Assembly (NCBI RefSeq): GCF_000473225.1
Contig: NZ_KI421509.1
Span: forward strand, 954,095 to 1,015,979
Reading direction: 5' to 3'
Length of the DNA stretch: 61,885 nucleotides
Origin: Sedimentitalea nanhaiensis DSM 24252
GTDB taxonomy: Bacteria; Pseudomonadota; Alphaproteobacteria; Rhodobacterales; Rhodobacteraceae
Shown here: in pieces, positions 17,194-25,573 of the stretch
Position numbering within the stretch: the stretch's first letter is position 1
Layout of the letters: each line of letters opens with the position of its first letter
Notes under the pieces: generated by a model
What the model was told of the DNA's origin: nothing
Seen by the model: the letters and a program-made list of their open reading frames with translations, nothing else
Databases searched by the model: none
Program-made: the position numbers and the translations under genes

Positions 17194-17210
17194 CATCTAT
17201 TTCATCAGCG

Positions 17211-18845
17211 TCAGCGGGTCTCGGTATGCAAACCCTTTAAGATCGCCCAGCACATCATCAGCAAGACAACAGTGAACGGCAACCCGGTCGAGATCACCAT
17301 GGCCTGGAGAGCCGCCAATCCGCCGCCCAGCAACAGCACGATGGCCACCGCGCCTTCGAAGATGCACCAGAACACCCGCTGTGGCACCGGAGCGTCAACC
17401 TTGCCCCCAGCCGTGATGGTGTCGATCACCAGCGAGCCGGAGTCCGACGAGGTGACAAAGAACACCACCACCAGGATGATCCCCACAAACGAAGTGATCG
17501 AGGCCAGAGGCAGCTCGCCCAGCATCTTGAACAGCTTCAGTTCCAGCGTCGCATCCTGTGCCCCGGTAAACCCGTCTGCGATCACCTGATGGATCGCGGT
17601 TCCGCCAAAAACGCTCATCCACAACACGCAGACCAGCGACGGGATCAACAGCACGCAGATCAAGAATTCGCGCACGGTGCGGCCCCGGCTGACCCGGGCG
17701 ATGAACATGCCGACAAAGGGTGACCAGCTAATCCACCAAGCCCAATAGAACGCCGTCCAGCCCTGGCTGAAGTTCACGTCCTCGCGTCCAAACGGGTTGG
17801 ACAGGGCGGGCAGGTATTCGACATAGGCCAAGAGACTGTCCGCGAACCCGGTCAGGATGGCCAATGTAGGCCCCACCAACAGCACGAAGATCAGCAATAC
17901 AAAGGCCAGGCCCATGTTGATCTCGGACAGGATCTTGACGCCGCCATCCAGACCGCGCACCACTGAAACCAACGCCACCGCGGTGATGACCGTAATCAGC
18001 ACCACTTCGGTTGTAGGTCCAACAGGAACGCCGAACAGTTCGTTCAACCCGGCATTGGCCTGAGTGGCTCCGAATCCCAGCGAGGTCGCCAGTCCAAAGA
18101 GGGTGGCAAACACAGCCAGCGTGTCGATGATGTGGCCGGTCCAGCCCCAGACCCGCTCGCCGAAGATCGGATAGAACGCCGAACGGATGGTCAGCGGCAG
18201 GCCCTTGTTATAGGTGAACAAAGCCAGCGACAGCGCCACGATGGCATAGATTGCCCAGGGATGCAGACCCCAGTGAAAGATCGTCGCCGCCATGCCCAGG
18301 CGGACCGCCGCGGCCTCATCGCCCGCAGCCGCGCCCAAGGGGGCCCAGTCGGTGCGCACCCCGTTTTCGACATTTGAGCCGCCAAAAGCGGTCGAGAAAT
18401 GGCTCATTGGTTCGGACACGCCATAAAACATCAGCCCGATGCCCATGCCAGCGGCGAACAGCATCGCGAACCAGCCGATATAGGAATAATCCGGCGTCGC
18501 ATCTACGCCGCCCAGCCGCACCCTGCCATAGGGCGAAACGATCAGAAACAGGCAGAACAGAACGAAGATGTCGGCCGCCACAAAAAAGAACCAGTCGAAC
18601 TGTGCCGTGACCGCCGGACGCAGCCATCCAAAGAATGTGGTGGATTGCTCGGGCAGAGCCAGGGCATAGAAAACGAATGCCACAATGGTCGCGCCAGACA
18701 CCACAAACACCGGGTTGTGAATGTCAAACCCGATCGGACCGAGAGAGCCTTCGAAATTATCCTGTCCGATTTCGTAATCAGTCTGGATGATATCCGATTC
18801 ACCCTCGGGTTCGGGTATGCCCTGGTTGGTAGTTTCGTCGGTCAT
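17211..18845 (-). CDS. BCCT family osmolyte transporter
   Basis: The 544-residue protein has about twelve membrane segments and the BCCT signatures FAAGMGIGLMFYGVSEP and WAWWISWSPFVGMFIARVSRGRTVREF. The glycine-rich first motif is that of the sodium-coupled betaine carriers such as BetP. Family members import glycine betaine, choline, carnitine or DMSP. It is transcribed with the universal stress gene (61 bp upstream) and lies less than 2 kb downstream of acuI-dmdA on the same strand, which makes DMSP a plausible substrate. That specificity is inference. The gene ends 17 bp before a strong terminator. Confidence 0.93.
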   Translation of the reverse strand: MTDETTNQGIPEPEGESDIIQTDYEIGQDNFEGSLGPIGFDIHNPVFVVSGATIVAFVFYALALPEQSTTFFGWLRPAVTAQFDWFFFVAADIFVLFCLFLIVSPYGRVRLGGVDATPDYSYIGWFAMLFAAGMGIGLMFYGVSEPMSHFSTAFGGSNVENGVRTDWAPLGAAAGDEAAAVRLGMAATIFHWGLHPWAIYAIVALSLALFTYNKGLPLTIRSAFYPIFGERVWGWTGHIIDTLAVFATLFGLATSLGFGATQANAGLNELFGVPVGPTTEVVLITVITAVALVSVVRGLDGGVKILSEINMGLAFVLLIFVLLVGPTLAILTGFADSLLAYVEYLPALSNPFGREDVNFSQGWTAFYWAWWISWSPFVGMFIARVSRGRTVREFLICVLLIPSLVCVLWMSVFGGTAIHQVIADGFTGAQDATLELKLFKMLGELPLASITSFVGIILVVVFFVTSSDSGSLVIDTITAGGKVDAPVPQRVFWCIFEGAVAIVLLLGGGLAALQAMVISTGLPFTVVLLMMCWAILKGLHTETR

Positions 18846-18906
18846 TCTGACCTCCTGTTGTTGGTCTTTTGGTCCGTTTCTCTAGGGGGGGAAATCTGCG
18901 CGCGTG

Positions 18907-19326
18907 TCAGTCTTCGCGCACGATCATCACCGAAACCTTCGAGTGTTTTGCCATCCGACCGCCATGTGAGGGAAACAGATAGTCCGTTACCCCCGGCACG
19001 TGACTGGCCATCACCACCAGATCGGCGCCAATCTCCTTGCGCGTCTCCAGCAGGGCGTGGTCCAAGTCTACTGCAGGATCATGACAGACTACGCTGTGCG
19101 AACTGACCTTGTGACCATGGCTGGCCGCCTCGCCCTGGGCAAAGGCTTCGAGTTTGGCGGCGAATTCCTGTGGATTATGGGCCGCCGGGCCGGGTGTCGG
19201 CGCGGTGACTGCGACATAGCAGGTCTCGGCCTGATAAAGACGGGCCAGTTCGGCAGCCACCTGCGTCGCCCGCGTCAGTCGGGCAGCGTGAGCCAGATCA
19301 ACCGGTACCATTATCTTGGTGAACAC
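18907..19326 (-). CDS. Universal stress protein (UspA family)
   Basis: The 139-residue protein has a single Usp domain: KIMVPVDLAH at the N-terminus and ADLVVMASHVPGVTDYLFPSHGGRMAKHSKVSVMIVRED at the C-terminus. The C-terminal ATP-binding pattern (G-2x-G-9x-G-S/T) is only partly kept. The start is GTG 19326 with GGGAG upstream. It precedes the BCCT transporter gene, and Usp proteins are known regulators of osmolyte transporters such as Halomonas TeaABC. That suggests a regulatory or accessory role in transport here. Confidence 0.88.
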   Translation of the reverse strand: MFTKIMVPVDLAHAARLTRATQVAAELARLYQAETCYVAVTAPTPGPAAHNPQEFAAKLEAFAQGEAASHGHKVSSHSVVCHDPAVDLDHALLETRKEIGADLVVMASHVPGVTDYLFPSHGGRMAKHSKVSVMIVRED

Positions 19327-19547
19327 GGGTTATTTCTCCCTGTTATTGATACATTGCATCGCCGGTTTTCCGGTATGCACAGGTCGTTCCTCAGGGCAGC
19401 GGCCCTGTGAAACAGTCCCTTTGGAACAGTTTCATGACGATCAGCGTAACGTGAACAGGTCCGGGCGTGCAACCGGACACGACACTTGTGCGTCCGGTTG
19501 CGACCGGGATCGGGGCATATGTGCCCCCATGTCAACGCGAGGCGACG

Positions 19548-20540
19548 TCAGCCGTTCACGTCGACTACAACCCGGCCCTTGACGCGGCCTTTCAGGATGT
19601 CGGCCCCCAATTGCGGCAGATCCGCCAGTGTTGCCGGCGTCACCATCGCCTCGAGCTTGTCCATCGGCAGATCGCTGGCAATTCGCTTCCAGGCCCGCAG
19701 GCGATTGTCATAGGGCTGCATCACGCTGTCGATCCCCAACAGGTTCACGCCGCGCAGCAGGAACGGAATAACGGTTGTCGGCAACGCCGCACCGCCCGCC
19801 AGACCGACGGCCGCAACGGACGCCCCATATTTCATCTGCCCCAAGACGCGGGCCAACATCGTACCGCCCACCGCATCGATGCACCCGGCCCAGGTCTCGC
19901 CTTCCAGCGGGCGCTTGGTGGTCTCGTTGATCTCTTCGCGGGCCACGATCTGGCTCGCGCCCAGAGATTTGAGGTATTCGGCCGTTTCCGGGCGCCCGGT
20001 CACCCCGGCGACCTCATAGCCCAGATTGGCCAGGATCGCGGTTGCAACCGACCCCACGCCACCGGCGGCGCCGGTGACCAGTACGGGACCGTGACCCGGC
20101 GTCAGCCCGTGATCTTCCAGTGCCATCACTGCCAGCATCGCGGTGAACCCGGCGGTCCCCACGGCCATCGCGGCGCGGGTGTCCAACCTGTCAGGCAGCG
20201 GTACCAGCCAATCGGCACGTACCCGTGCCTTTTGGGAATAACCGCCCCAATGGGCTTCGCCCACTCGCCATCCCGTCAGCACCACCTTGTCGCCCGCCTT
20301 ATAGCGATCGTCCCCAGAAGCCTCGACCGTTCCGGCAAAATCGATGCCCGGGACATGTGGGTATTTGCGTACCAACCCGCCGCCGGATCCGATGCACAAT
20401 CCATCCTTGTAGTTGATGGTCGAATATTCAACGGCCACCGTCACATCGGCCTCGGGCAGATCATCCAACCCGATCTGCTGCACCGCGGCGCTGGTCTTGC
20501 CGCTGTCTTCATCCTTGTTCACAACCAAAGCATTGAACAT
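19548..20540 (-). CDS. acuI: Acryloyl-CoA reductase (AcuI/YhdH type MDR oxidoreductase)
   Basis: The 330-residue zinc-independent medium-chain dehydrogenase has YSTINYKDGLCIGSGGGLVRKYPHVPGIDFAGTV near the N-terminus and the NADPH loop VTGAAGGVGSVA. AcuI reduces acryloyl-CoA to propionyl-CoA, detoxifying an intermediate of DMSP catabolism. It lies 91 bp downstream of dmdA on the same strand, the arrangement known in Ruegeria pomeroyi, where the two are cotranscribed. Length and motifs match the YhdH/AcuI family throughout. Confidence 0.93.
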   Translation of the reverse strand: MFNALVVNKDEDSGKTSAAVQQIGLDDLPEADVTVAVEYSTINYKDGLCIGSGGGLVRKYPHVPGIDFAGTVEASGDDRYKAGDKVVLTGWRVGEAHWGGYSQKARVRADWLVPLPDRLDTRAAMAVGTAGFTAMLAVMALEDHGLTPGHGPVLVTGAAGGVGSVATAILANLGYEVAGVTGRPETAEYLKSLGASQIVAREEINETTKRPLEGETWAGCIDAVGGTMLARVLGQMKYGASVAAVGLAGGAALPTTVIPFLLRGVNLLGIDSVMQPYDNRLRAWKRIASDLPMDKLEAMVTPATLADLPQLGADILKGRVKGRVVVDVNG

Positions 20541-20631
20541 GGTTCACTCCTTTTCTATCAGCCTTGCCCAACGCCCGACCGTTATCTGTGTAGCTGAGGG
20601 CATCCCACCGGATGCGCCGGACCTTTTGGCG

Positions 20632-21741
20632 CTAGGCCCAGAACCGTTCTTGCACCGTCGCGCGATGCGGCCCCCCTGGCACGTTCACCATGATCTCAGT
20701 TCCCGGATCCCAGTGCGTCATGCGCACCATCCCCACGGCAACGTTGGTTTCAAAATCCGGGCTCCAGGCCGCGGAACTGATCCGCCCCACCTGCGTGTCA
20801 TTGGCCATGATCGGCCACCAACGGTCACAGTTCGGCACCGGCGGCCCGTCGATGGAAATCGCACGGATTTGCTGGACGGGGCCTTCCTTGGCAACCCGCA
20901 ACAGCGCGTCCCGGCCGATGCAGCCAATCGCCGTATGTGTGTTGCAAAACCGGCCCAGCCCGCATTCGTGCGGCGTGTTGTCATCGGTCATGTCATTGCC
21001 ATAGCTCAGCAACCCGCCCTCAATCCGCTCGATCAGATTGGGACACCCCGCATGCACATCCATGCTCTTGCCCGCCTCCATAAGCGTGTTCCAGAGGGGC
21101 ATGCCGATATCGCTGCCCTCGACATAGATCTCGAACCCGCCCTGCTTGGAATACCCCGAGCGCGCAATCACCATGTCACGGCCCTGGAAATCAAAGACCC
21201 CGAACCGGAAGAAGCGGAGATCGCGCACCCGATCCCCAAAAACATGCGCCATCAGATCGTCCGCCTTCGGACCCTGTACCGCCAATGGCGAGACATCCGG
21301 CTCGTCCACCAAGACGTCCAGCCGCCAGCCAATGGCCGTGGCCCGCACCCAGTACAGCAAATCGCTGTCCGCAATCGAAATCCACCACCGATCCTCGGCC
21401 AGCTTGACCGCCACCGGATCGTTCAGCATCCCGCCGGTTTCATCTACGATGGGGACATAGGAACATTGCCCTGGCGTCATGCCCCGCAGATCGCGCGGCG
21501 TCAGCATCTGCATCAGACGCGCCGCATCCGGTCCGCGCAATTCCACCTGGCGTTCACAGGCAACGTCCCAGACCTGTACCGCCTCTTTCAGATGACGATA
21601 GTCTTCCTGCACACTGCGAAAGACGGTCGGCAACAGCATGTGGTTGTAGACCGTAAAGGCCTTGACGCCAGCAGCCTCGACTCCGTCGGAAAAAGGCGTT
21701 CGGCGCAGGCGGCGCGACAGGGCAATCAGCGGGGCGTTCAT
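20632..21741 (-). CDS. dmdA: Dimethylsulfoniopropionate demethylase
   Basis: The 369-residue protein has a GcvT/aminomethyltransferase fold; it reads RTPFSDGVEAAGVKAFTVYN near the start and VWDVACERQVELRGPDA after. DmdA moves a methyl group from DMSP to tetrahydrofolate, giving methylmercaptopropionate. The start is ATG 21741, overlapping the DinB stop (ATGA), behind GGAGGAG; the open frame extends further but without a site. Confidence over a generic GcvT homologue comes from the adjacent acuI and the conserved N-terminus. It is probably cotranscribed with DUF1326 and dinB upstream. Confidence 0.9.
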   Translation of the reverse strand: MNAPLIALSRRLRRTPFSDGVEAAGVKAFTVYNHMLLPTVFRSVQEDYRHLKEAVQVWDVACERQVELRGPDAARLMQMLTPRDLRGMTPGQCSYVPIVDETGGMLNDPVAVKLAEDRWWISIADSDLLYWVRATAIGWRLDVLVDEPDVSPLAVQGPKADDLMAHVFGDRVRDLRFFRFGVFDFQGRDMVIARSGYSKQGGFEIYVEGSDIGMPLWNTLMEAGKSMDVHAGCPNLIERIEGGLLSYGNDMTDDNTPHECGLGRFCNTHTAIGCIGRDALLRVAKEGPVQQIRAISIDGPPVPNCDRWWPIMANDTQVGRISSAAWSPDFETNVAVGMVRMTHWDPGTEIMVNVPGGPHRATVQERFWA

Positions 21742-22247
21742 TCGTTCTCCTCCGGCAAAAACACAAGGTCCGTGACCGGGGCGTTCAGGCCAGCGGCGGT
21801 CATCATCGCATGAACCTGCCCCCGATGGTGGGTCTGGTGGTTGAACATATGAGTAACGCACAGCGCCAAAGGTCGGGAAACCTGTTGACCCATCGACCCC
21901 GAATACCAGCTCAGGTCACCCTGCAGAGCGATACTGTCCAGCGCGTCAGCCCACAGGCGGATGCGACCGTCCGTGCGAAACCGTTTGGCATCCCACGCAC
22001 CCAGCGTAGGGCACAGGCTGGGACTGTCGGCAATTCCGCCACCCGGAGCAGCCCCCCCATCAAAGCGCGACATCCATGCCAGATCGCCCCACAACAAATG
22101 GTTCAACGTTCCCAGGATCGAGCCGAAAAACGCCTTGCGATCCCGGGTCAACTCTTCGGGGTCCACTGCTTGCAGAAGAACCGACAATTGCCGGTTCTGC
22201 CACGCATTGTATCGCGCCATCACCCTGCAATATTCACGCGTGATCAT
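21738..22247 (-). CDS. DinB/YfiT family putative metal-dependent protein
   Basis: The 169-residue four-helix protein has the DinB histidine triad: LNHLLWGDLAWM near residue 50, and HMFNHQTHHRGQVH near residue 135. Family members bind a divalent metal and include thiol-dependent transferases; the substrate here is unknown. It overlaps dmdA by four bases and DUF1326 by 14, so all three are translationally linked. That close coupling hints at a thiol or methyl-transfer role next to the demethylase, but this is only inference. Confidence 0.85.
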   Translation of the reverse strand: MITREYCRVMARYNAWQNRQLSVLLQAVDPEELTRDRKAFFGSILGTLNHLLWGDLAWMSRFDGGAAPGGGIADSPSLCPTLGAWDAKRFRTDGRIRLWADALDSIALQGDLSWYSGSMGQQVSRPLALCVTHMFNHQTHHRGQVHAMMTAAGLNAPVTDLVFLPEENE

Positions 22248-22776
22248 TGCTTGGCCCCATCCAGTATGGCGTGTTGATAATCACCATATCCTTGTCAGCA
22301 TCCGATCCGCCGACCGGGGTGACGACACCCTGAATCTTACGGCCAACCGTGATGTGGCGGGACTTTCCCTCGGGTTCATAACTGGCCGGCTGACGCTCAT
22401 GGCCCGGACTCTCGCGCGCCAGAATCTCGATCAATCCGGTGGATCCCTTGGCGGTGCCGCTGAAGAGGGTGACCAGCGCATCGTATTGTTCGTCGCTGGA
22501 GCGGTCATCGATCAATAACGCGACCTTCCAGTTGCCGCGCCCCATAATGCCGGGGATCTCGATCATCGGGCCAGTGTTCAAACCGCTCAGATCAAGGCCT
22601 CCATACGCGCCGCTGTCGAGGCGTACGCCGCCCCATGTCTGGCGATGCCCTTCCGTGGGTGGATGCTTGCCCAGACGGACCACGCATGGGCAGAATACCG
22701 TACAATTGCAGTTCAGAATCAATTCATCCTTTAGCGTCCGGGGAACGGTTCCAATCGCCATTTCATCCAAGGCCAT
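22234..22776 (-). CDS. DUF1326 domain protein
   Basis: The 180-residue protein has the DUF1326 N-terminus: LILNCNCTVFCPCVVRLGKHPPTEGH, with Cys residues in a CxCxxxCPC pattern that could bind a metal. The start is ATG 22776, placed seven bases after GGAGG; ATG 22782 and upstream starts are less well spaced. The family is uncharacterised and usually sits beside a DUF2182 membrane protein. A broken DUF2182 fragment indeed lies directly upstream here. It heads the operon-like run DUF1326-dinB-dmdA-acuI. Confidence 0.85.
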   Translation of the reverse strand: MALDEMAIGTVPRTLKDELILNCNCTVFCPCVVRLGKHPPTEGHRQTWGGVRLDSGAYGGLDLSGLNTGPMIEIPGIMGRGNWKVALLIDDRSSDEQYDALVTLFSGTAKGSTGLIEILARESPGHERQPASYEPEGKSRHITVGRKIQGVVTPVGGSDADKDMVIINTPYWMGPSNDHA

Positions 22777-22819
22777 GGGCATTTCCTCCATATGTCCAGT
22801 CAGATCAATTTTATCGTCG

Positions 22820-23028
22820 TCAAACCGGAAGCGACCAGCGAGGCCACCCGGCGGCATCCGGCGTCAGTGTACACAGACCCGCCCGGAACGCGCTGCCATA
22901 GATCTCTCTGGCGGCCCGCAGATCCACAGGCACGGACACCAAGTAAAAACGACACATGCCACAAAGATCATGCCGAACATGGTCCGCCAATGCAGTGCCG
23001 CCATGGATCGGATCCGATCTGCGAACAT
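22820..23028 (-). pseudogene. DUF2182 membrane protein, N-terminal relic
   Basis: A start ATG at 23028 follows a strong GGAGGAG site and reads MFADRIRSMAALHWRTMFGM, then a hydrophobic segment. After a frame change near 22940 the other frame continues YLVSVPVDLRAAREIYGSAF and GLCTLTPDAAGWPR, ending at 22820. The second part is the DUF2182 pattern (LCxxTPDAAGxxR before the first metal-binding helices). The remaining ~200 residues of the family are missing. The partner DUF1326 gene is intact. It is a frameshifted, internally deleted gene. Confidence 0.6.
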
Positions 23029-23063
23029 GTCTCCTCCGGCGACTCAACCTCTTGCGTTTTAAA

Positions 23064-23087
23064 TGTCAGACTTTTAAATGTCAGACA
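23064..23087. promoter_or_regulatory. Two FadR-type operator-like repeats upstream of the GntR gene
   Basis: AAATGTCAGAC occurs twice, 15 bp apart, giving cores TGTCAGACT (23064-23072) and TGTCAGACA (23079-23087). The second is a perfect odd palindrome. GntR regulators of the FadR subfamily commonly bind T-GT-N3-AC-A sites. The repeats end nine bases before the GTG start of the regulator and about 40 bp upstream of the DUF2182 relic's start, so they could control both directions. Confidence 0.6.
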
Positions 23088-23095
23088 AATAAAAA

Positions 23096-23836
23096 GTGAA
23101 CCCGATGAAAATTGACCCCAAGAGCACCGCCGACCTGTCAGCACAGATTGCGGGCGCAATTCGCGACGCAATTATGCAAGGGGATCTGATCGTGGACGAG
23201 CGTCTGCCCTCGGAAGCGGAACTGGCGGATCAATTTGCCGTTTCGCGCCCGACGGTGCGCGAGGCCCTGAAACGGTTGGCGGCGCAATCGCTCATCCGCA
23301 CTCAGCGCGGTGCCACCGGCGGAGCCTTTGTCAATCGGCTCAGCTATCCGGATGCCTATGCGCAGCAAATTACCACGTCGACATTGCTGCTGTCGATGAA
23401 TGCAATCAGTTTCGAAACCGCCTGCGAGGCGCGTTATGCGATGGAGCGGGCCTGCGTGCCGCTGGCCGCGCAGCGGCGCAGCCGCGATCACCTTGCCACC
23501 ATGCGCGCCGAAATCCACCGCCAATCCCAATCGGGGCTGACCGACGAGGCATTCTGCGCCAGCGACGTCGCCTTTCATCGTGCGCTTGTGGATGGTGCTG
23601 GCAACCCGGTGCTGTCCTATCAATTGGTCGGCGCGGTCGAAGCCATGCAACCGTTGATGAACATGATTACGTTCACCGCCCGATCCCGCGATGCCATCGT
23701 TGCATTGCACGTCGCCATCGCAGACGCGATTGATGAACGCGACGGGGTTGCCGCAAGCGAGAGACTTTCCGCGCTCGAAGCCGAAACTCTCAAACTTGCG
23801 CACAGTGTCTTTGTCCTCCGCTCGGCCGGACAATGA
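23096..23836 (+). CDS. FadR-subfamily GntR transcriptional regulator
   Basis: The 246-residue protein has a winged helix in its first 75 residues (LPSEAELADQFAVSRPTVREALKRLAAQSLI) and an all-helical FCD effector domain. In that domain the metal ligands are plausible at D..H (SDVAFHRALVDGAGN) and later His residues. The start is GTG 23096 or ATG 23105; neither has a clear Shine-Dalgarno site. It diverges from the DUF1326-dinB-dmdA-acuI run and two operator-like repeats lie in front of it. Control of DMSP demethylation genes in response to a small acid is therefore likely; R. pomeroyi also has a GntR gene by dmdA, as I recall. Confidence 0.9.
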   Translation: MNPMKIDPKSTADLSAQIAGAIRDAIMQGDLIVDERLPSEAELADQFAVSRPTVREALKRLAAQSLIRTQRGATGGAFVNRLSYPDAYAQQITTSTLLLSMNAISFETACEARYAMERACVPLAAQRRSRDHLATMRAEIHRQSQSGLTDEAFCASDVAFHRALVDGAGNPVLSYQLVGAVEAMQPLMNMITFTARSRDAIVALHVAIADAIDERDGVAASERLSALEAETLKLAHSVFVLRSAGQ

Positions 23837-23971
23837 TCCAATGCAGTTGGGTCCGGTCCCGCCACAGCGCTCTTCGCAAGGGGATGACCTCGACCTGCCC
23901 CGGCGGCGGCCCTACAACGAATGTCCCGATTTTAACCTTGCCAGAAAATTGATCGCAACACGCTGCGGCGA

Positions 23972-24000
23972 TTGCAAACGCAGCAGCAGCCGCCTATATT
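23972..24000 (+). promoter_or_regulatory. Sigma-70-type promoter of the tmRNA gene
   Basis: TTGCAA (23972-23977) and TATATT (23995-24000) are separated by exactly 17 bp. Transcription would start near 24007, just before the first stem of the tmRNA acceptor piece. Confidence 0.7.
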
Positions 24001-24006
24001 GCATTT

Positions 24007-24330
24007 GTCCTTCGGGACTATGGACATAAACGCGCTCGTCATAAGCGGATCGGACCCGGGGGCGGTACCCGGCGGCTCCACCACCATCCTTCATTTGGGG
24101 ATCATGGGGCCGAAATAGGATCGACGAACGTCTAAAGGGGTTAGCTTTGTCTCGGCGGGGTGCCACCGTATCGGCCCGAAAAGTACAATTGCAAATGACA
24201 ATCGTGCTCCGGTTGCCGTTGCTGCGTAAGCAGTAACCAAACCGAAACTTAAGCCCTTGCGCCTAGCAGCGCAAGGCGGGGTTCGCAGGCACCTGGCAAC
24301 AGAAGCCTGCACTTTCCCGTAAAGTTTGCG
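24007..24330 (+). ncRNA. ssrA: Permuted two-piece tmRNA
   Basis: The acceptor piece comes first and ends in CGGCTCC-A-CCA at 24074-24083. After a ~22-base spacer, the coding piece begins GGGGCCGAAATAGGATCGAC at 24106. Its first seven bases pair with the acceptor CGGCUCC (one G-U), rebuilding the tRNA-like stem. The tag frame GCAAATGACAATCGTGCTCC... encodes ANDNRAPVAVAA and stops at TAA, within about 24189-24230. This permuted order is characteristic of alphaproteobacteria; the transcript is cut into two RNAs that stay paired. tmRNA with SmpB rescues stalled ribosomes and tags the product for ClpXP. The 5' and 3' limits are approximate. Confidence 0.92.
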
Positions 24331-24391
24331 CTTGAGTTGAGAATTTGTTCACGCTTGGGGCGCATCCTCTGTCTTAACGATGGAGATACCG

Positions 24392-24823
24392 ATGAACAAA
24401 GCCGACTTGCTACGAAAGTTCTACGAAGATGTTTGGGTCAAGAACAATCTTGACGCCATTGATCTCTACTTTTCGGCCAACGCCGAAGCGGGCGGCATCA
24501 TACCCGAAATGAGTTTTGGCCCTGACGAGTTTCGAGAACTTGTCTTTGCCGTCCGCAACCTTTTGGGCGAAATCGATATCGATATGCCCATCGTGATCGA
24601 AAATGGCGAATGGGCTGCTGGCATCATCAAGGCCCGCACCTCGCGTGCGGACAATGGCGCACCGGTGGAAGTGACCGGTCAGACCATGGCACGTTTCGAA
24701 GGCGACAAGCTGGTCGAAGCGTACAATCAATTCGACTATGTCTCGCTGTTCGAACAGCTGGGCCAATTGCCGCCCGATACCCTCCCGATCTGCATGACCG
24801 GTCAACGGCTGGCTTGGGCCTGA
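24392..24823 (+). CDS. SnoaL/NTF2-like fold protein
   Basis: The 143-residue protein starts at ATG 24392 behind GGAG; an ATG four codons earlier is possible. It has the cone-fold pattern of SnoaL-like polyketide-cyclase relatives: an N-terminal helix RKFYEDVWVKNNLDAIDLYF, GPDEFRELVFAVRNLL, and C-terminal strands (AAGIIKARTSR, GQTMARFEGDKLVEAYNQFDYVSLFEQLG). Such proteins are often small enzymes or binding domains; no substrate can be inferred. It is the first gene after ssrA and has no obvious operon partner. Confidence 0.75.
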   Translation: MNKADLLRKFYEDVWVKNNLDAIDLYFSANAEAGGIIPEMSFGPDEFRELVFAVRNLLGEIDIDMPIVIENGEWAAGIIKARTSRADNGAPVEVTGQTMARFEGDKLVEAYNQFDYVSLFEQLGQLPPDTLPICMTGQRLAWA

Positions 24824-25573
24824 GGTCCGAATCGGATCCCCAAGCCGGGGCACCAGCAAATGGCATAGTCGGATATCCAAGGGTGCCTTGTGGCCACATC
24901 CCCCACGAACGCCCCGCCACACCACGGTCAACGTCCGCATGTTTACCCTGAAGCGGAAGACATGCTCAAAACGGCGACCCGCAGGCCAATTTTCCGATCT
25001 TCCCGCCGTCAAGGCCAAGCCATCTGATCGGGGCAGCGTCGATGTTGACCCAAGGCTTGAACTGCGCCCTGAGGCGATCCGGACACTCGGCACCTATCCC
25101 ATGACACCACCGGATATCAGGAAACTGGCACACGCATTCGGGTAAATTCGAATGTTGCTCTTAGGCGGACCCGCGGCGCAAAATGCGCTGATGCACAGCC
25201 CCCGGCCAAGAAATGCGCCTGGCGCAGAATACAGAGTTTTCTGCGCCCCTTTGCTCCTGGCGCTGCCCGAGCCAAGGGCCACGCACCTGCGGTTCACGAT
25301 GCATTTTCTGTTCCGCACAGTGCAAACCCGCACATTTCGACCGATATCTTTGCCGCAGCCAAACCTCAGCAGCCTGCCTCACAGGCGTTGGGCTAGCCGG
25401 GATCGCCCTAATTCCGGTCGTAGGTCCGCGCTTTGGGATGGTGCCCGCATTGTCAGTGATGGCGGCGCTGAGAGCCCGCACCTATTTGGTATGAAACAAA
25501 TTCTGGTTGTTGCAGGGTTTTGTTTCTGATCGAATCCCTCCATGCTGAATCCAACCGTATCTGGGGAAACACG
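24824..25573. other. 750-bp intergenic stretch with a hairpin but no recognised gene
   Basis: Frames here (for example one ending at 25145 with RLELRPEAIRTLGTYPMTPP) lack ribosome sites and recognisable motifs, though that one could be the tail of a decayed gene. A perfect 9-bp stem, GGCGCAGAA (25221-25229) with TTCTGCGCC (25239-25247), is the only clear structure. The sspB promoter probably lies near its 3' end. Confidence 0.4.

Noticed and set aside
24888-25145. 85-codon frame after the SnoaL-like gene
   Set aside because: No ribosome site, no motif and mixed basic composition; it may be the tail of a decayed gene but cannot be supported.
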